In this document: positions 44,378-52,229 of the stretch, one piece after another
How positions within the stretch are numbered: the first letter of the stretch is position 1
Layout: every line of letters starts with the position of its first letter
Position numbers and translations under genes: made by a program
The notes under the pieces: generated by a model
Seen by the model: only the letters and a program-made list of their open reading frames with translations
What the model was told of the DNA's origin: nothing
Databases searched by the model: none
From: Paraflavitalea pollutisoli
GTDB lineage: Bacteria; Bacteroidota; Bacteroidia; Chitinophagales; Chitinophagaceae
Reading direction: 5' to 3'
Assembly: GCF_029360705.1 (NCBI RefSeq)
Contig: NZ_JARKMX010000008.1
Location: forward strand, 3,665,479 to 3,729,478
Length of the DNA: 64,000 bases

Positions 44378-45604
44378 ATGCCTGATCAAGAATTTCCCTA
44401 CACTGGGTTCAGCTCGTTGGCCATCCACGGTGGCCACGAGCAGGATCCCCGGTACGCGCACCTCACGCCGATCTATGCAGCCTCTACGTTCGTGTATGAC
44501 TCTGCCGAGCAGGGTATGCGCCGGTTCAGTGGCGAAGAACAGGGTTATATCTATTCTCGCTGGGGCAATCCTACCATGACCGAAGCAGCTGCCAAGATCG
44601 CTGCCATGGAAAGCTTTGGTATCAAAGATGCACAAGGCAATGCCATTCCGGTCAAGGGATACCTCCAGTCATCGGGCATGGCCGCCATCAGTGCACTCTT
44701 CATGAGTACCCTGAAGACCGGCGACAAGATCCTCTCCCACTACTCCCTGTACGGAGGCTCACAGGAACTGATGGACCGACTGATGCCTGATTTTGGTATC
44801 AGCGCCATCATTGCCGACCTGCGCGATCTTAACAAGGCGGAAGAAGCCCTCAAAGCCGATCCCGCCATACGGATGATCTATATCGAGACGCCAGCCAACC
44901 CAACCTTGCAGTGCGTCGATATCGAAGCACTCACGAAGCTGGGCAAACAATATGGTAAGATCATCGCCTGCGACAATACGTTTGCCACGCCTTACCTGCA
45001 GCAACCTTTTCGCTTTGGTGTCGATTTCGTGATCCACTCCACGACCAAGTTCCTCAACGGACATGGTACTTCTATAGGCGGTGTATTTCTCGGCAAAGAC
45101 CCTGCCTTCATGGACGGCAAAGCTTACAAAGTACACAAGGTGCTGGGTGGCAACAGCAATCCTTTCGATGCCTTCCTGCTCACCAATGGCATGAAGACGC
45201 TCGAAGTAAGAATGGACCGCCATTGCAGCAATGCCATGCAGGTAGCCCAATACTTCAACAGCCACCAGGCTGTCGCCAAAGTAAACTATACCGGCTTGCC
45301 TGCCCACCCCGATCACGCCCTGGCAGCAAAACAGATGCGCCATCCCGGCGCCATGCTCAGCATTGAACTGAAAGGTGGACTGCCTGCAGGCGTAAACATG
45401 ATGAACAAGCTGAAAATGTGCACCCGTACGGTATCCCTGGGTACCTGCGATACCCTCATGTGCCATCCGGCCTCCATGACCCACTACAGCGTACCCAAAG
45501 AAAAGCGGGAACAATATGGCATCACGGACGGCCTTATCCGCATCAGCGTAGGCATGGAAAACATCGACGATATTATTGCCGATATCAACCAGGCCCTGCA
45601 ATAA
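44378..45604 (+). CDS. PLP-dependent Cys/Met metabolism enzyme, methionine gamma-lyase-like
   Basis: This 408-aa enzyme belongs to the cystathionine gamma-synthase/methionine gamma-lyase family. It shows SLAIHGGHEQDP, the cofactor motif SSGMAAISALF, IETPANPTLQ, the pyridine-nitrogen Asp199 in CDNTFATP and the Schiff-base Lys224 in HSTTKFLNGHGT. The C-terminal VSLGTCDTLMCHPASMTH is typical of the gamma-lyase side. Distinguishing gamma-lyase, gamma-synthase and O-acetylhomoserine sulfhydrylase needs a phylogeny. It lies 29 bases after fabH and may be co-transcribed. A GNAT gene follows 27 bases later. Confidence 0.85.
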   Translation: MPDQEFPYTGFSSLAIHGGHEQDPRYAHLTPIYAASTFVYDSAEQGMRRFSGEEQGYIYSRWGNPTMTEAAAKIAAMESFGIKDAQGNAIPVKGYLQSSGMAAISALFMSTLKTGDKILSHYSLYGGSQELMDRLMPDFGISAIIADLRDLNKAEEALKADPAIRMIYIETPANPTLQCVDIEALTKLGKQYGKIIACDNTFATPYLQQPFRFGVDFVIHSTTKFLNGHGTSIGGVFLGKDPAFMDGKAYKVHKVLGGNSNPFDAFLLTNGMKTLEVRMDRHCSNAMQVAQYFNSHQAVAKVNYTGLPAHPDHALAAKQMRHPGAMLSIELKGGLPAGVNMMNKLKMCTRTVSLGTCDTLMCHPASMTHYSVPKEKREQYGITDGLIRISVGMENIDDIIADINQALQ

Positions 45605-45631
45605 CTTATTACAGTATAACCAGCAACCAAT

Positions 45632-46099
45632 ATGAACATTCACATCAGAAAGGCTGTGCGGGAAGATTGTCCCCGGTTAATGGAACTCATCCAGGAACTG
45701 GCCGTGTTTGAAAAAGCCCCCGATGAAGTAACCGTCAGTATGGAGCATTTCGCTGATAGCGGTTTTGGTCCCAATCCGGTATGGTGGGCCTTTGTGGCCG
45801 AAACACCTGCCACTGCCGATCAACCGGCACAGGTACACGGGATGGCCTTGTATTATATCCGATATTCTACGTGGAAAGGACAACGCATTTACCTCGAAGA
45901 CCTGCTGGTCAGTGAAGCCATGCGCGGACAAGGACTGGGCAAACTACTCTTCGAACGTGTACTGCAGGAAGCCAAAGACGGTAACTACAGTGGTATGGTG
46001 TGGCAGGTGCTCGACTGGAACGAGCCCGCCATCAAATTCTACCAGAAATACCAGGCGGCCCTCGATGGCGAGTGGATCAATTGCTCCATCAGCTTCTAG
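45632..46099 (+). CDS. GNAT N-acetyltransferase, SSAT/thialysine acetyltransferase-like
   Basis: This 155-aa protein has the GNAT acetyl-CoA loop MRGQGLGKLLFERVL and the pattern of the diamine/thialysine acetyltransferase subgroup: IRKAVREDCPRLMELIQELAVFEKAPDEV at the start, YYIRYSTWKGQRIYLEDLLV in the middle and WNEPAIKFYQKYQA at the end. Relatives acetylate polyamines or thialysine-like amines. It follows the PLP enzyme closely and ends before a shared bidirectional terminator. Confidence 0.87.
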   Translation: MNIHIRKAVREDCPRLMELIQELAVFEKAPDEVTVSMEHFADSGFGPNPVWWAFVAETPATADQPAQVHGMALYYIRYSTWKGQRIYLEDLLVSEAMRGQGLGKLLFERVLQEAKDGNYSGMVWQVLDWNEPAIKFYQKYQAALDGEWINCSISF

Positions 46100-46163
46100 C
46101 CAGCAGATGCGCTGGCAACGGCTATCGAACTACACCTTCCGCCTGCACAGGGGGGTAACAATA

Positions 46164-46198
46164 AAAAAGCGGCTGCTCCACGGGAACAGCCGCTTTTT
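46164..46198. terminator. Bidirectional intrinsic terminator
   Basis: The 12-bp arms aaaaagcggctg and cagccgcttttt surround an 11-base loop, with A-tract on the left and T-tract on the right. The stem therefore works for the GNAT gene on the plus strand and for fabD on the minus strand. Confidence 0.9.
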
Positions 46199-46215
46199 CT
46201 TATTAAGAAGTATAC

Positions 46216-47106
46216 CTAATCTACATGCTCGGTCTCTACTTTCTTGTCGATCTTACCGATCAGGCCTTGTAATACCTTACCGGGTCCTACTTCCGTAAAG
46301 CGGTAAGCACCATCGGCAATCATCGCCTGTACGCTTTGCGTCCAACGAACAGCACCAGTCAATTGCTCGATCAGATTCTTTTTGATCTCTTCTTTATTGA
46401 TCACAGCCTTCGCCACCACATTCTGATAGATGGGACAGGTGGGGTTGTAGAAAGTGATCGATTCGATGGCCGACGTCAGCTCTTCACGGGCAGGCGCCAT
46501 CAGGGGAGAATGGAAAGCTCCGCTAACCGGCAATACCAGGGCACGTTTGGCACCGGCAGCCTTCATCTTTTCTACAGCGATCTCGATACCTTTTACAGAT
46601 CCGCTGATCACCAGTTGACCCGGGCAATTGTAGTTGGCCGGTACCACGATCTCACCAGACTCCTTTTGAATGGCTGCACAGATCTCTTCTACTTTCGCAT
46701 CCTCCAACGCCAGCACGGCGGCCATGGTAGAGGGGGTCAGTTCACAGGCCTTCTGCATGGCTTGTGCCCGAACACTCACCAGCTTCAATCCATCTTCAAA
46801 ACTCAGAGCGCCACTGGCTACCAGGGCAGAGAACTCACCCAGCGAATGCCCGGCCATCATATCCGGACGGCCCGCATCGATACCCTTATAGGCGATCACC
46901 GAATGAAGAAAAACGGCCGGTTGTGTAACCTTGGTTTGTTTCAGTTCCTCTTCACTGCCTTCAAACATGACATCAGAGATCCGGAAACCCAGTATCTCAT
47001 TGGCCTGCTCGAATAACTTTTTAGCAAAAACACTCAGGCGGTAAAGATCTTTTCCCATACCCGGAAACTGTGAACCCTGGCCAGGAAATACGTAAGCATG
47101 CATCAT
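46216..47106 (-). CDS. fabD: Malonyl CoA-acyl carrier protein transacylase
   Basis: This 296-aa enzyme loads malonate onto ACP for fatty acid synthesis. The N-terminal VFPGQGSQFPGMGKDL is diagnostic, Ser88 in GHSLGEFSAL is the nucleophile, Arg113 in SVRAQAMQ binds the malonyl carboxylate and His199 in GAFHSPLM completes the active site. Two adjacent ATGs (47106 and 47103) are possible starts. It is on the strand opposite fabH, 188 bases downstream of folE, and ends at the bidirectional terminator. Confidence 0.96.
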   Translation of the reverse strand: MMHAYVFPGQGSQFPGMGKDLYRLSVFAKKLFEQANEILGFRISDVMFEGSEEELKQTKVTQPAVFLHSVIAYKGIDAGRPDMMAGHSLGEFSALVASGALSFEDGLKLVSVRAQAMQKACELTPSTMAAVLALEDAKVEEICAAIQKESGEIVVPANYNCPGQLVISGSVKGIEIAVEKMKAAGAKRALVLPVSGAFHSPLMAPAREELTSAIESITFYNPTCPIYQNVVAKAVINKEEIKKNLIEQLTGAVRWTQSVQAMIADGAYRFTEVGPGKVLQGLIGKIDKKVETEHVD

Positions 47107-47294
47107 ATATAGCTATAGAGGTTTAGACGAACAAAAATGCCACAAAGACACTAACTAACCAAAACCCATACCTTTTTATTGTACTAACGTCGACTTTTGA
47201 AATATTAATTAACGTACCGGTCATTTAGTACAGTAACCAGCCCATTGCTCCCGGTGGTACAAAGCCTGCCGGGATATATAATGACCACAGCACA

Positions 47295-47891
47295 TCAGTG
47301 CAGGTCGGAGGAGATCAGCTTCATGAACTCGCTGCGTGTTTCGTTCTTTTCAAACTCGCCCCAGAAAGCGGAGGTCGTGGTGACCGAGTTCTGCTTTTGT
47401 ACCCCCCGCATCATCATGCACAGGTGCGACGCTTCGATCACGACCGCTACGCCCAGTGGATGCAAGGTTTCTTTCAGTGCATCCCGGATCTGCGTGGTGA
47501 GGCGTTCCTGCACCTGCAAACGGCGTGCATATACATCCACCACCCGGGCAATCTTACTAAGGCCCGTAATGTAACCATTGGGAATATAGGCCACATGCGC
47601 CTTGCCATAGAAAGGCAACATATGGTGTTCACACATACTGTACAACTCGATATCCTTTACCACGATCATTTCGCTCACCGACTCATGAAACTTCGCCGAG
47701 TTGAGGATGGCATGTGCATCCTGTCCATACCCTTGTGTCAGGAACTGCATGGCCTTGGCCATCCGTTCAGGCGTTTTGACCAACCCTTCCCGGTTCGCAT
47801 CTTCCCCCAGTAGGGTCAGGGCATTGCGATAGTTTTCAACGAGACCTAAGGTCACTTGTTCGTCGTATTCTTCTGTTTTACTATATGCCAT
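47295..47891 (-). CDS. folE: GTP cyclohydrolase I
   Basis: This 198-aa type I enzyme converts GTP to 7,8-dihydroneopterin triphosphate, the entry compound for folate, queuosine and tetrahydrobiopterin pathways. Zinc ligands are visible as Cys87 and His90 in [12 protein letters not shown] and Cys158 in [48 protein letters not shown] is the core signature. It lies 43 bases after the first of two PTPS/QueD-type genes on the same strand, and its product is their substrate, so these genes form a functional cluster. Confidence 0.97.
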   Translation of the reverse strand: MAYSKTEEYDEQVTLGLVENYRNALTLLGEDANREGLVKTPERMAKAMQFLTQGYGQDAHAILNSAKFHESVSEMIVVKDIELYSMCEHHMLPFYGKAHVAYIPNGYITGLSKIARVVDVYARRLQVQERLTTQIRDALKETLHPLGVAVVIEASHLCMMMRGVQKQNSVTTTSAFWGEFEKNETRSEFMKLISSDLH

Positions 47892-47934
47892 ACTATATTA
47901 TTTCAGTTTCGAATATACTGATGCCGGTTTGGTG

Positions 47935-48351
47935 TTACCCAACAGGATATTCTACAAAGTTCCTTTCAGTTTCATACAGCCTCACCTGCAGGTCGTATTG
48001 CACATCTATCTTCGGTCGCAACAATTCATAGATCAGTATGCAGATATTTTCGGCAGTAGGATTGACGGTTTTGAAAAACGGGGTATCGAGGTTCAGGTTC
48101 TTGTGGTCCAGGTGTTCCAGCACTTCTGCCTTGATCAGATCGCTCAGCAGCTTCAGATCCATCACATAGCCGGTCACCGGATCGGGCTCACCCACCAGCT
48201 TAACGATCACCTCATAATTATGACCATGAAAATTAGGATTGTTACACTTGCCAAACACGGCATCATTCTTCGCCATATCCCATTGGGGATTATACAACCG
48301 ATGCGCTGCGTTGAAATGCTCCTTCCGGTAAACTGCTACTTTCTTGCTCAT
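47935..48351 (-). CDS. 6-pyruvoyl-tetrahydropterin synthase / QueD family protein (copy 1)
   Basis: This 138-aa enzyme acts on dihydroneopterin triphosphate. Zinc-binding His17 (FNAAHRLY), His42 and His44 (FHGHNYE) and the catalytic residues Cys36 (FGKCNNPN), Asp82-His83 (LDHKNLNLD) and Glu127 (YETER) are all present. The FGKCNNPN..HGHNY and DHKNL stretches look like animal-type PTPS as well as QueD, so it could make either 6-carboxy-tetrahydropterin (queuosine) or 6-pyruvoyl-tetrahydropterin. It is followed by folE and preceded by a paralog 110 bases upstream, with about half of the aligned residues the same by eye. Confidence 0.9.
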   Translation of the reverse strand: MSKKVAVYRKEHFNAAHRLYNPQWDMAKNDAVFGKCNNPNFHGHNYEVIVKLVGEPDPVTGYVMDLKLLSDLIKAEVLEHLDHKNLNLDTPFFKTVNPTAENICILIYELLRPKIDVQYDLQVRLYETERNFVEYPVG

Positions 48352-48461
48352 GTTTCAAAATACTAATATAAGAATAGTATGGGGTGCAACAATGATTCAG
48401 ACCGGACTTAACAGGCTGGCCGACTATTTGTTCAACCTGATCATAGCCTGTCCTATCCAAT

Positions 48462-48872
48462 TTATTCGCCAAAATACTCCACGTAGATCCGTGGCGTTTC
48501 ATAGAGTTTGATACAATGCAATTGCACAGCAGCAGGCAGGTGCGGCTGAAGCTGTTGCCAGATAGCAATAGCGAGGTTCTCCGTAGAGCACATCTGCCCC
48601 TGCATGAAATCTACATCCAGGTTCAGGTTTTTGTGGTCCAGCTTATCGAGTACATGCTGTTCGATGAGCTTGCTCAGGGCTTTTACATCATATAAAAAGC
48701 CGGTATCCGGATCGGGGTTTCCTTTGATCGTTACCAGCAGCTCATAGTTATGGCCATGCCAATGCTCATTGGCGCATTTACCAAATACGGTTTCGTTCTT
48801 CTCTTTACTCCACTTAGGGTTATACAGCTTATGCGCTGCATTAAAATGTTCAACACGGGTGAGATACACCAT
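48462..48872 (-). CDS. 6-pyruvoyl-tetrahydropterin synthase / QueD family protein (copy 2)
   Basis: This 136-aa paralog of the next gene also keeps every key residue. His14, His39 and His41 bind zinc, Cys33 lies in FGKCANEH, Asp79-His80 in LDHKNLNLD and Glu125 in YETPR. It differs from copy 1 around the Cys (CANEHWHGH against CNNPNFHGH) and around residues 88-97. One copy may serve queuosine synthesis and the other a pterin pathway; the sequence alone does not tell which. It is first in the putative unit copy 2 - copy 1 - folE, with a promoter box about 80 bases upstream. Confidence 0.9.
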   Translation of the reverse strand: MVYLTRVEHFNAAHKLYNPKWSKEKNETVFGKCANEHWHGHNYELLVTIKGNPDPDTGFLYDVKALSKLIEQHVLDKLDHKNLNLDVDFMQGQMCSTENLAIAIWQQLQPHLPAAVQLHCIKLYETPRIYVEYFGE

Positions 48873-48912
48873 AATCCTCCATTATCAATTCAAAAAGCAC
48901 AGGAATAAAATT

Positions 48913-48935
48913 CCCGGGCACCAACCGTACCCGGG
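48913..48935 (-). promoter_or_regulatory. GC-rich hairpin in the leader of the pterin genes
   Basis: Two cccggg blocks separated by 11 bases form a 6-bp GC stem, and the minus strand continues as aattttatt. It lies between the predicted start of transcription and the copy 2 start codon, where an attenuator would be. It may only be a chance hairpin. Confidence 0.35.
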
Positions 48936-48952
48936 CTTCACAAAATCAGGCG

Positions 48953-48960
48953 CAAAGGTA
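48953..48960 (-). promoter_or_regulatory. -7 box upstream of the pterin gene cluster
   Basis: The minus strand reads TACCTTTG, an exact TAnnTTTG match, 80 bases before the copy 2 ATG. A clear TTTG element at the expected distance is not visible. Confidence 0.5.
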
Positions 48961-48992
48961 ATATATGATGGGGATTTCAGGATATTTGCACC

Positions 48993-49646
48993 ATGCATAT
49001 CCTGTTGACAGCGGCCACAACCTTTGAGATACAGCCAGTTACAGACTATTTGAAACAACCTGACCAACAAGGCCGGTCCCACACCTTCCATACCTGTATT
49101 ACCGGTATCGGCATGATGGCCACCACCTGGCAATTGGCCCAAAGCATCCGCCAGCAACGTCCTGACTATATTATCCAGGCGGGCATCGCAGGCAGCTTTT
49201 CTCCCCATTTTCCACCTGGCAGGGTCGTCATCGTAGAAAGAGAGATCGTCGGCGACCTGGGTGTGGAAGAGAACGGCCGTTTCAAAGATATTTTCGAAAT
49301 GGGCCTGCAGCGGGAAGGCAACGATCCTGCAGCCGCACAATGGCTGATCAATCCTACAGCCTCCAATTGGGAGGGACAGGGGCTCGCGCTCGTCAGGGGC
49401 GTCACCATCAACGAGATCAGCACCCGGCCCGCCCGTATTGAACATTTTCAACAAAATCTGTCGGCAACTGTTGAAACCATGGAAGGTGCGGCCTTGCATT
49501 ATGTAGGCCTGCAGGAAGACATCCCTTTCGTGCAGCTGAGAAGTATCTCCAACTTTGTGGGCATACGTGACAAGCAGCAGTGGAAAATGAAAGAAGCCAT
49601 CACCGCCCTCAATGAACAATTGATCAATATACTGAAGACTTTATGA
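48993..49646 (+). CDS. mqnB: Futalosine hydrolase
   Basis: This 217-aa nucleosidase belongs to the phosphorylase/MTA-SAH nucleosidase fold. It splits futalosine into dehypoxanthinylfutalosine and hypoxanthine in the alternative menaquinone pathway. Features are MHILLTAATTFEIQPV, CITGIGMMATTWQLA, IIQAGIAGSF, VVIVEREIVGDLG and the purine/ribose-binding ATVETMEGAALHYV. The final SISNFVGIRDKQQWKMKEAI is typical of MqnB. Its stop overlaps the mqnD start by 4 bases, giving translational coupling and supporting the pathway assignment. Confidence 0.93.
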   Translation: MHILLTAATTFEIQPVTDYLKQPDQQGRSHTFHTCITGIGMMATTWQLAQSIRQQRPDYIIQAGIAGSFSPHFPPGRVVIVEREIVGDLGVEENGRFKDIFEMGLQREGNDPAAAQWLINPTASNWEGQGLALVRGVTINEISTRPARIEHFQQNLSATVETMEGAALHYVGLQEDIPFVQLRSISNFVGIRDKQQWKMKEAITALNEQLINILKTL

Positions 49647-50476
49647 AACTGACCATAGGTTATTCTCCCTGCCCCAACGATACTTTTATTTTCGACGCCC
49701 TCGTCAATAAGAAGATCGACACGGGTGATATCGACGTAGAAGTAGTATTGGAAGACGTGCAAACCCTCAACGAGTGGGCCCTGCAGGGCAAGCTGGACGC
49801 TACCAAGATCAGCTATGGCGTACTGCCACTCGTGCTGGATCATTATATCGTGCTGCCCGCCGGCGGCGCTTTGGGCAAAGGTGTAGGCCCTCTATTGATT
49901 ACCCGCCAGAATGGGATCGATACGGATGCCGTACACGAAAGCAGCATCGCTATTCCTGGCGAAAACACCACGGCGCATATGCTGTTCTCCCTGGCCTTTC
50001 CCGATGCAGCCCATAAAAAATTTACCCTGTTCTCGAAAATTGAAGAGTCGGTGACCAATGCCAGTGTAGATGCCGGCGTGATCATTCATGAAAACCGCTT
50101 TACCTACCAGGACAAAGGCCTGGTAAAACTGATGGACCTCGGCGAGTACTGGGAAACGCAAACCGGCAGCCCCATCCCCCTCGGTGGGATCGTGATGAAA
50201 CGTACGTTGGGCCACGAACTGCAAACCAGGTTCAATACACTGATTCGCCGGAGTGTGGAGTATGCATTCGCCCATTACCCGGCCGTTACCGATTACGTAA
50301 AGGAACACGCGCAGGAAATGAGCGAGCAGGTCATGCGCCAGCATATCGACCTGTATGTAAACAACTATTCTATCGACCTCGGTGAGGAAGGCAGATCAGC
50401 AGTGGAAGTGTTGCTCGATGTGTACAGCAACCTGCATGGCACGACGGTAGATAAGCAGCAGGTCTTCCTGACGTAG
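49643..50476 (+). CDS. mqnD: 1,4-dihydroxy-6-naphthoate synthase
   Basis: This 277-aa enzyme forms 1,4-dihydroxy-6-naphthoate from cyclic dehypoxanthinylfutalosine. It has the periplasmic-binding-protein-like fold with the MqnD start IGYSPCPNDTFIFDALV, then EDVQTLNEWALQGKLDATKISYGVLP, GKGVGPLLI and IPGENTTAHMLF. Its start overlaps mqnB. The stop TAG at 50474-50476 is immediately followed by the stop of the convergent photolyase gene, with no spacer. Confidence 0.95.
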   Translation: MKLTIGYSPCPNDTFIFDALVNKKIDTGDIDVEVVLEDVQTLNEWALQGKLDATKISYGVLPLVLDHYIVLPAGGALGKGVGPLLITRQNGIDTDAVHESSIAIPGENTTAHMLFSLAFPDAAHKKFTLFSKIEESVTNASVDAGVIIHENRFTYQDKGLVKLMDLGEYWETQTGSPIPLGGIVMKRTLGHELQTRFNTLIRRSVEYAFAHYPAVTDYVKEHAQEMSEQVMRQHIDLYVNNYSIDLGEEGRSAVEVLLDVYSNLHGTTVDKQQVFLT

Positions 50477-51793
50477 CTATTTCTTCAATGCCTTGGCATA
50501 TGCTTCCAGGCAACGCTTGCGCGCTTCTTCATGTACCACAATGGGCTTGGCATAGGTCAGCTCTTCCAGCTCCGGCACCCATTTGCGGATGTATTTCAGA
50601 TCGGGGTCAAACTTCTGGGTTTGCAGGTGCGGATTGAAAACGCGGAAATAGGGTGCCGCATCGCAACCACTGCCTGCGGCCCATTGCCAGCCGCCATTGT
50701 TGGCCGCCAGGTCGAAGTCGAGTAGTTTTTCCGCGAAATAAGCCTCTCCCCAACGCCAGTCGATCAGCAGGTGCTTCGCCAAAAAAGAAGCCACGATCAT
50801 CCGCACCCGGTTGTGCATAAAACCAGTCGTATTCAGCTCGCGCATACCCGCATCCACAATAGGATAACCTGTTTGTCCCTGGCACCAGCGTTCAAATTCC
50901 TGCTCATTGTTGCGCCAGCGTATCTGCTCATACTCCGGCTTAAAGGCATGCCCCTTACCTACCTGGGGAAAATGCCAGAGGATCGCGTGGTAAAAGTCGC
51001 GCCAGATCAGTTCATTCAAAAACGTTTCATTCGCCTCCTTCGCTTTGGTCGCCAGTTTACGAATGCTGATGGTGCCGAAACGCAGGTGCACGCCCAGGTG
51101 AGAAGTACCATGAATAGCCGGATAATCTCGCTGCTCCTGGTATTTGCTTAACAACTCTTCACGCACCGTTTTGGCGGGAAAATCATGGTCCGTTTCTTTA
51201 AATCCCATCGAAGCAAGCGACGGTATACGCCTGGGTGACTGCTGGTAAAAGTGCTTGTGGTATTCTTTAGTGGGATAAGACTGCAGGTAAAACTCCGTGA
51301 GCGTGGCCTTCCAACGTTTGCTATAGGGCGTGAAGACGGTATATGGCTTTCCGTCATCTTTCACCACTTCTCCTTTTTCAAAGATCACCTGATCCTTGTA
51401 CGTATGAAAAGAGATGCCATGGTCATTGAACAGCTCGCTCATGGCCTGATCGCGCTCCCGCGCATAGGGCTCGTAGTCGTGGTTGGTATACACCCGTTGT
51501 ACCGGATACTTGTCAATTAATTGGGTGAACACTTCAGCCGGTGTACCATAATGCACTTCCAGGGAACTGCCCAGTTTCTCCAATTGTTCCTGCATCCCCA
51601 CCAACGCTTCGCGTATGAAGCTGACCCGGCGATCGGCTTTTTCCTCCAGCTGATCCAGGATGTTACGGTCGAAAATAAAGATGGGTATCACCGGCGCTCC
51701 CTGCTTAAGGGCGTGGTAAAGGCCCGCATTGTCATCCAGGCGCAGGTCGCGCCGGAACCAGAACAGGTTGACAGCTGTTTGTTTTTTACTCAT
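50477..51793 (-). CDS. Deoxyribodipyrimidine photolyase (cryptochrome/photolyase family)
   Basis: This 438-aa flavoprotein repairs cyclobutane pyrimidine dimers with blue light. The N-terminal photolyase alpha/beta domain (VNLFWFRRDLRLDDNAGLYHAL to about residue 130) is followed by the helical FAD domain. That domain carries the signatures TGYPIVDAGMRELNTTGFMHNRVRM, LLIDWRWGEAYFAEKLLDFD and NNGGWQWAAGSGCDAAPYFRVFNP. These fit class I CPD photolyases, though cryptochrome function cannot be excluded. I use the ATG at 51793, which places the start directly before the photolyase domain. The stop abuts mqnD's stop. Confidence 0.92.
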   Translation of the reverse strand: MSKKQTAVNLFWFRRDLRLDDNAGLYHALKQGAPVIPIFIFDRNILDQLEEKADRRVSFIREALVGMQEQLEKLGSSLEVHYGTPAEVFTQLIDKYPVQRVYTNHDYEPYARERDQAMSELFNDHGISFHTYKDQVIFEKGEVVKDDGKPYTVFTPYSKRWKATLTEFYLQSYPTKEYHKHFYQQSPRRIPSLASMGFKETDHDFPAKTVREELLSKYQEQRDYPAIHGTSHLGVHLRFGTISIRKLATKAKEANETFLNELIWRDFYHAILWHFPQVGKGHAFKPEYEQIRWRNNEQEFERWCQGQTGYPIVDAGMRELNTTGFMHNRVRMIVASFLAKHLLIDWRWGEAYFAEKLLDFDLAANNGGWQWAAGSGCDAAPYFRVFNPHLQTQKFDPDLKYIRKWVPELEELTYAKPIVVHEEARKRCLEAYAKALKK

Positions 51794-52020
51794 GCGTTGC
51801 CAAGATAGCAACAAACGCTGTGCATCAACCCTTTGTGTAGTTGAATTGGAACGAACCATGCAAACCCTTAAACAGTCGACACCCCAGCTTTCGATGGTCC
51901 TCCTTGGCCTCTTTCAGCTGCCTTTCGGCACACTGACGCTACTTATACATTGCCCGAAATCATACCCCGGATCGCCAGGCAACCGGCTTTAACGCCGTTT
52001 CCGATGCAGGGATAATTGGA

Positions 52021-52060
52021 GGATAACCCGTAGATAAGCCGTAGATAACCCGTATATGAC
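52021..52060 (-). repeat. Left array of 11-bp repeats, inverted relative to the right array
   Basis: Units ccgtagataag (52028-52038), ccgtagataac (52039-52049) and ccgtatatgac (52050-52060) are preceded by a partial unit (ggataac). Each is the reverse complement of the unit in the right array, with decay towards the centre. Confidence 0.8.
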
Positions 52061-52075
52061 CTGATTTTTAATAAG

Positions 52076-52146
52076 TACGGCTTATCTACAGCTTATCTAC
52101 GGCTTATCTACGGCTTATCTACGGCTTATCTACGGCTTATCTATCT
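52076..52146 (+). repeat. Right array of 11-bp repeats
   Basis: A partial tacgg is followed by cttatctacag (52081-52091), four identical cttatctacgg units (52092-52135) and a degenerate last unit cttatctatct (52136-52146). The period of 11 is close to one helical turn. The core ttatctac differs at two of nine places from a DnaA box. It can pair with the left array across a 15-base spacer. Confidence 0.9.
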
Positions 52147-52229
52147 ATTCAACAAGAAGTTTCCCCCTGCGGAGGCGCATTGTTCACCGTTTTTGGTAGC
52201 TGTTGTCGGTTAAAAGTGCTGGCGGCGTG

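Larger units (their letters stand above)
51794..52229. other. Intergenic region with an 11-bp repeat array
   Basis: This 436-base stretch lies upstream of the photolyase gene and downstream of the class IV aminotransferase. It holds no gene I can support. A TATCTTGG sequence on the minus strand just before the photolyase ATG resembles a -7 box with one mismatch. From 52021 to 52146 it carries inverted arrays of an 11-bp repeat, listed separately. Confidence 0.7.

Noticed and set aside
51794-51859. N-terminal extension of the photolyase
   Set aside because: The 22 extra codons are not part of the photolyase fold, and the sequence just before 51793 resembles a promoter box.
52021-52146. Possible CRISPR array
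   Set aside because: Units are 11 bp, directly joined with no spacers, and no cas genes are near.
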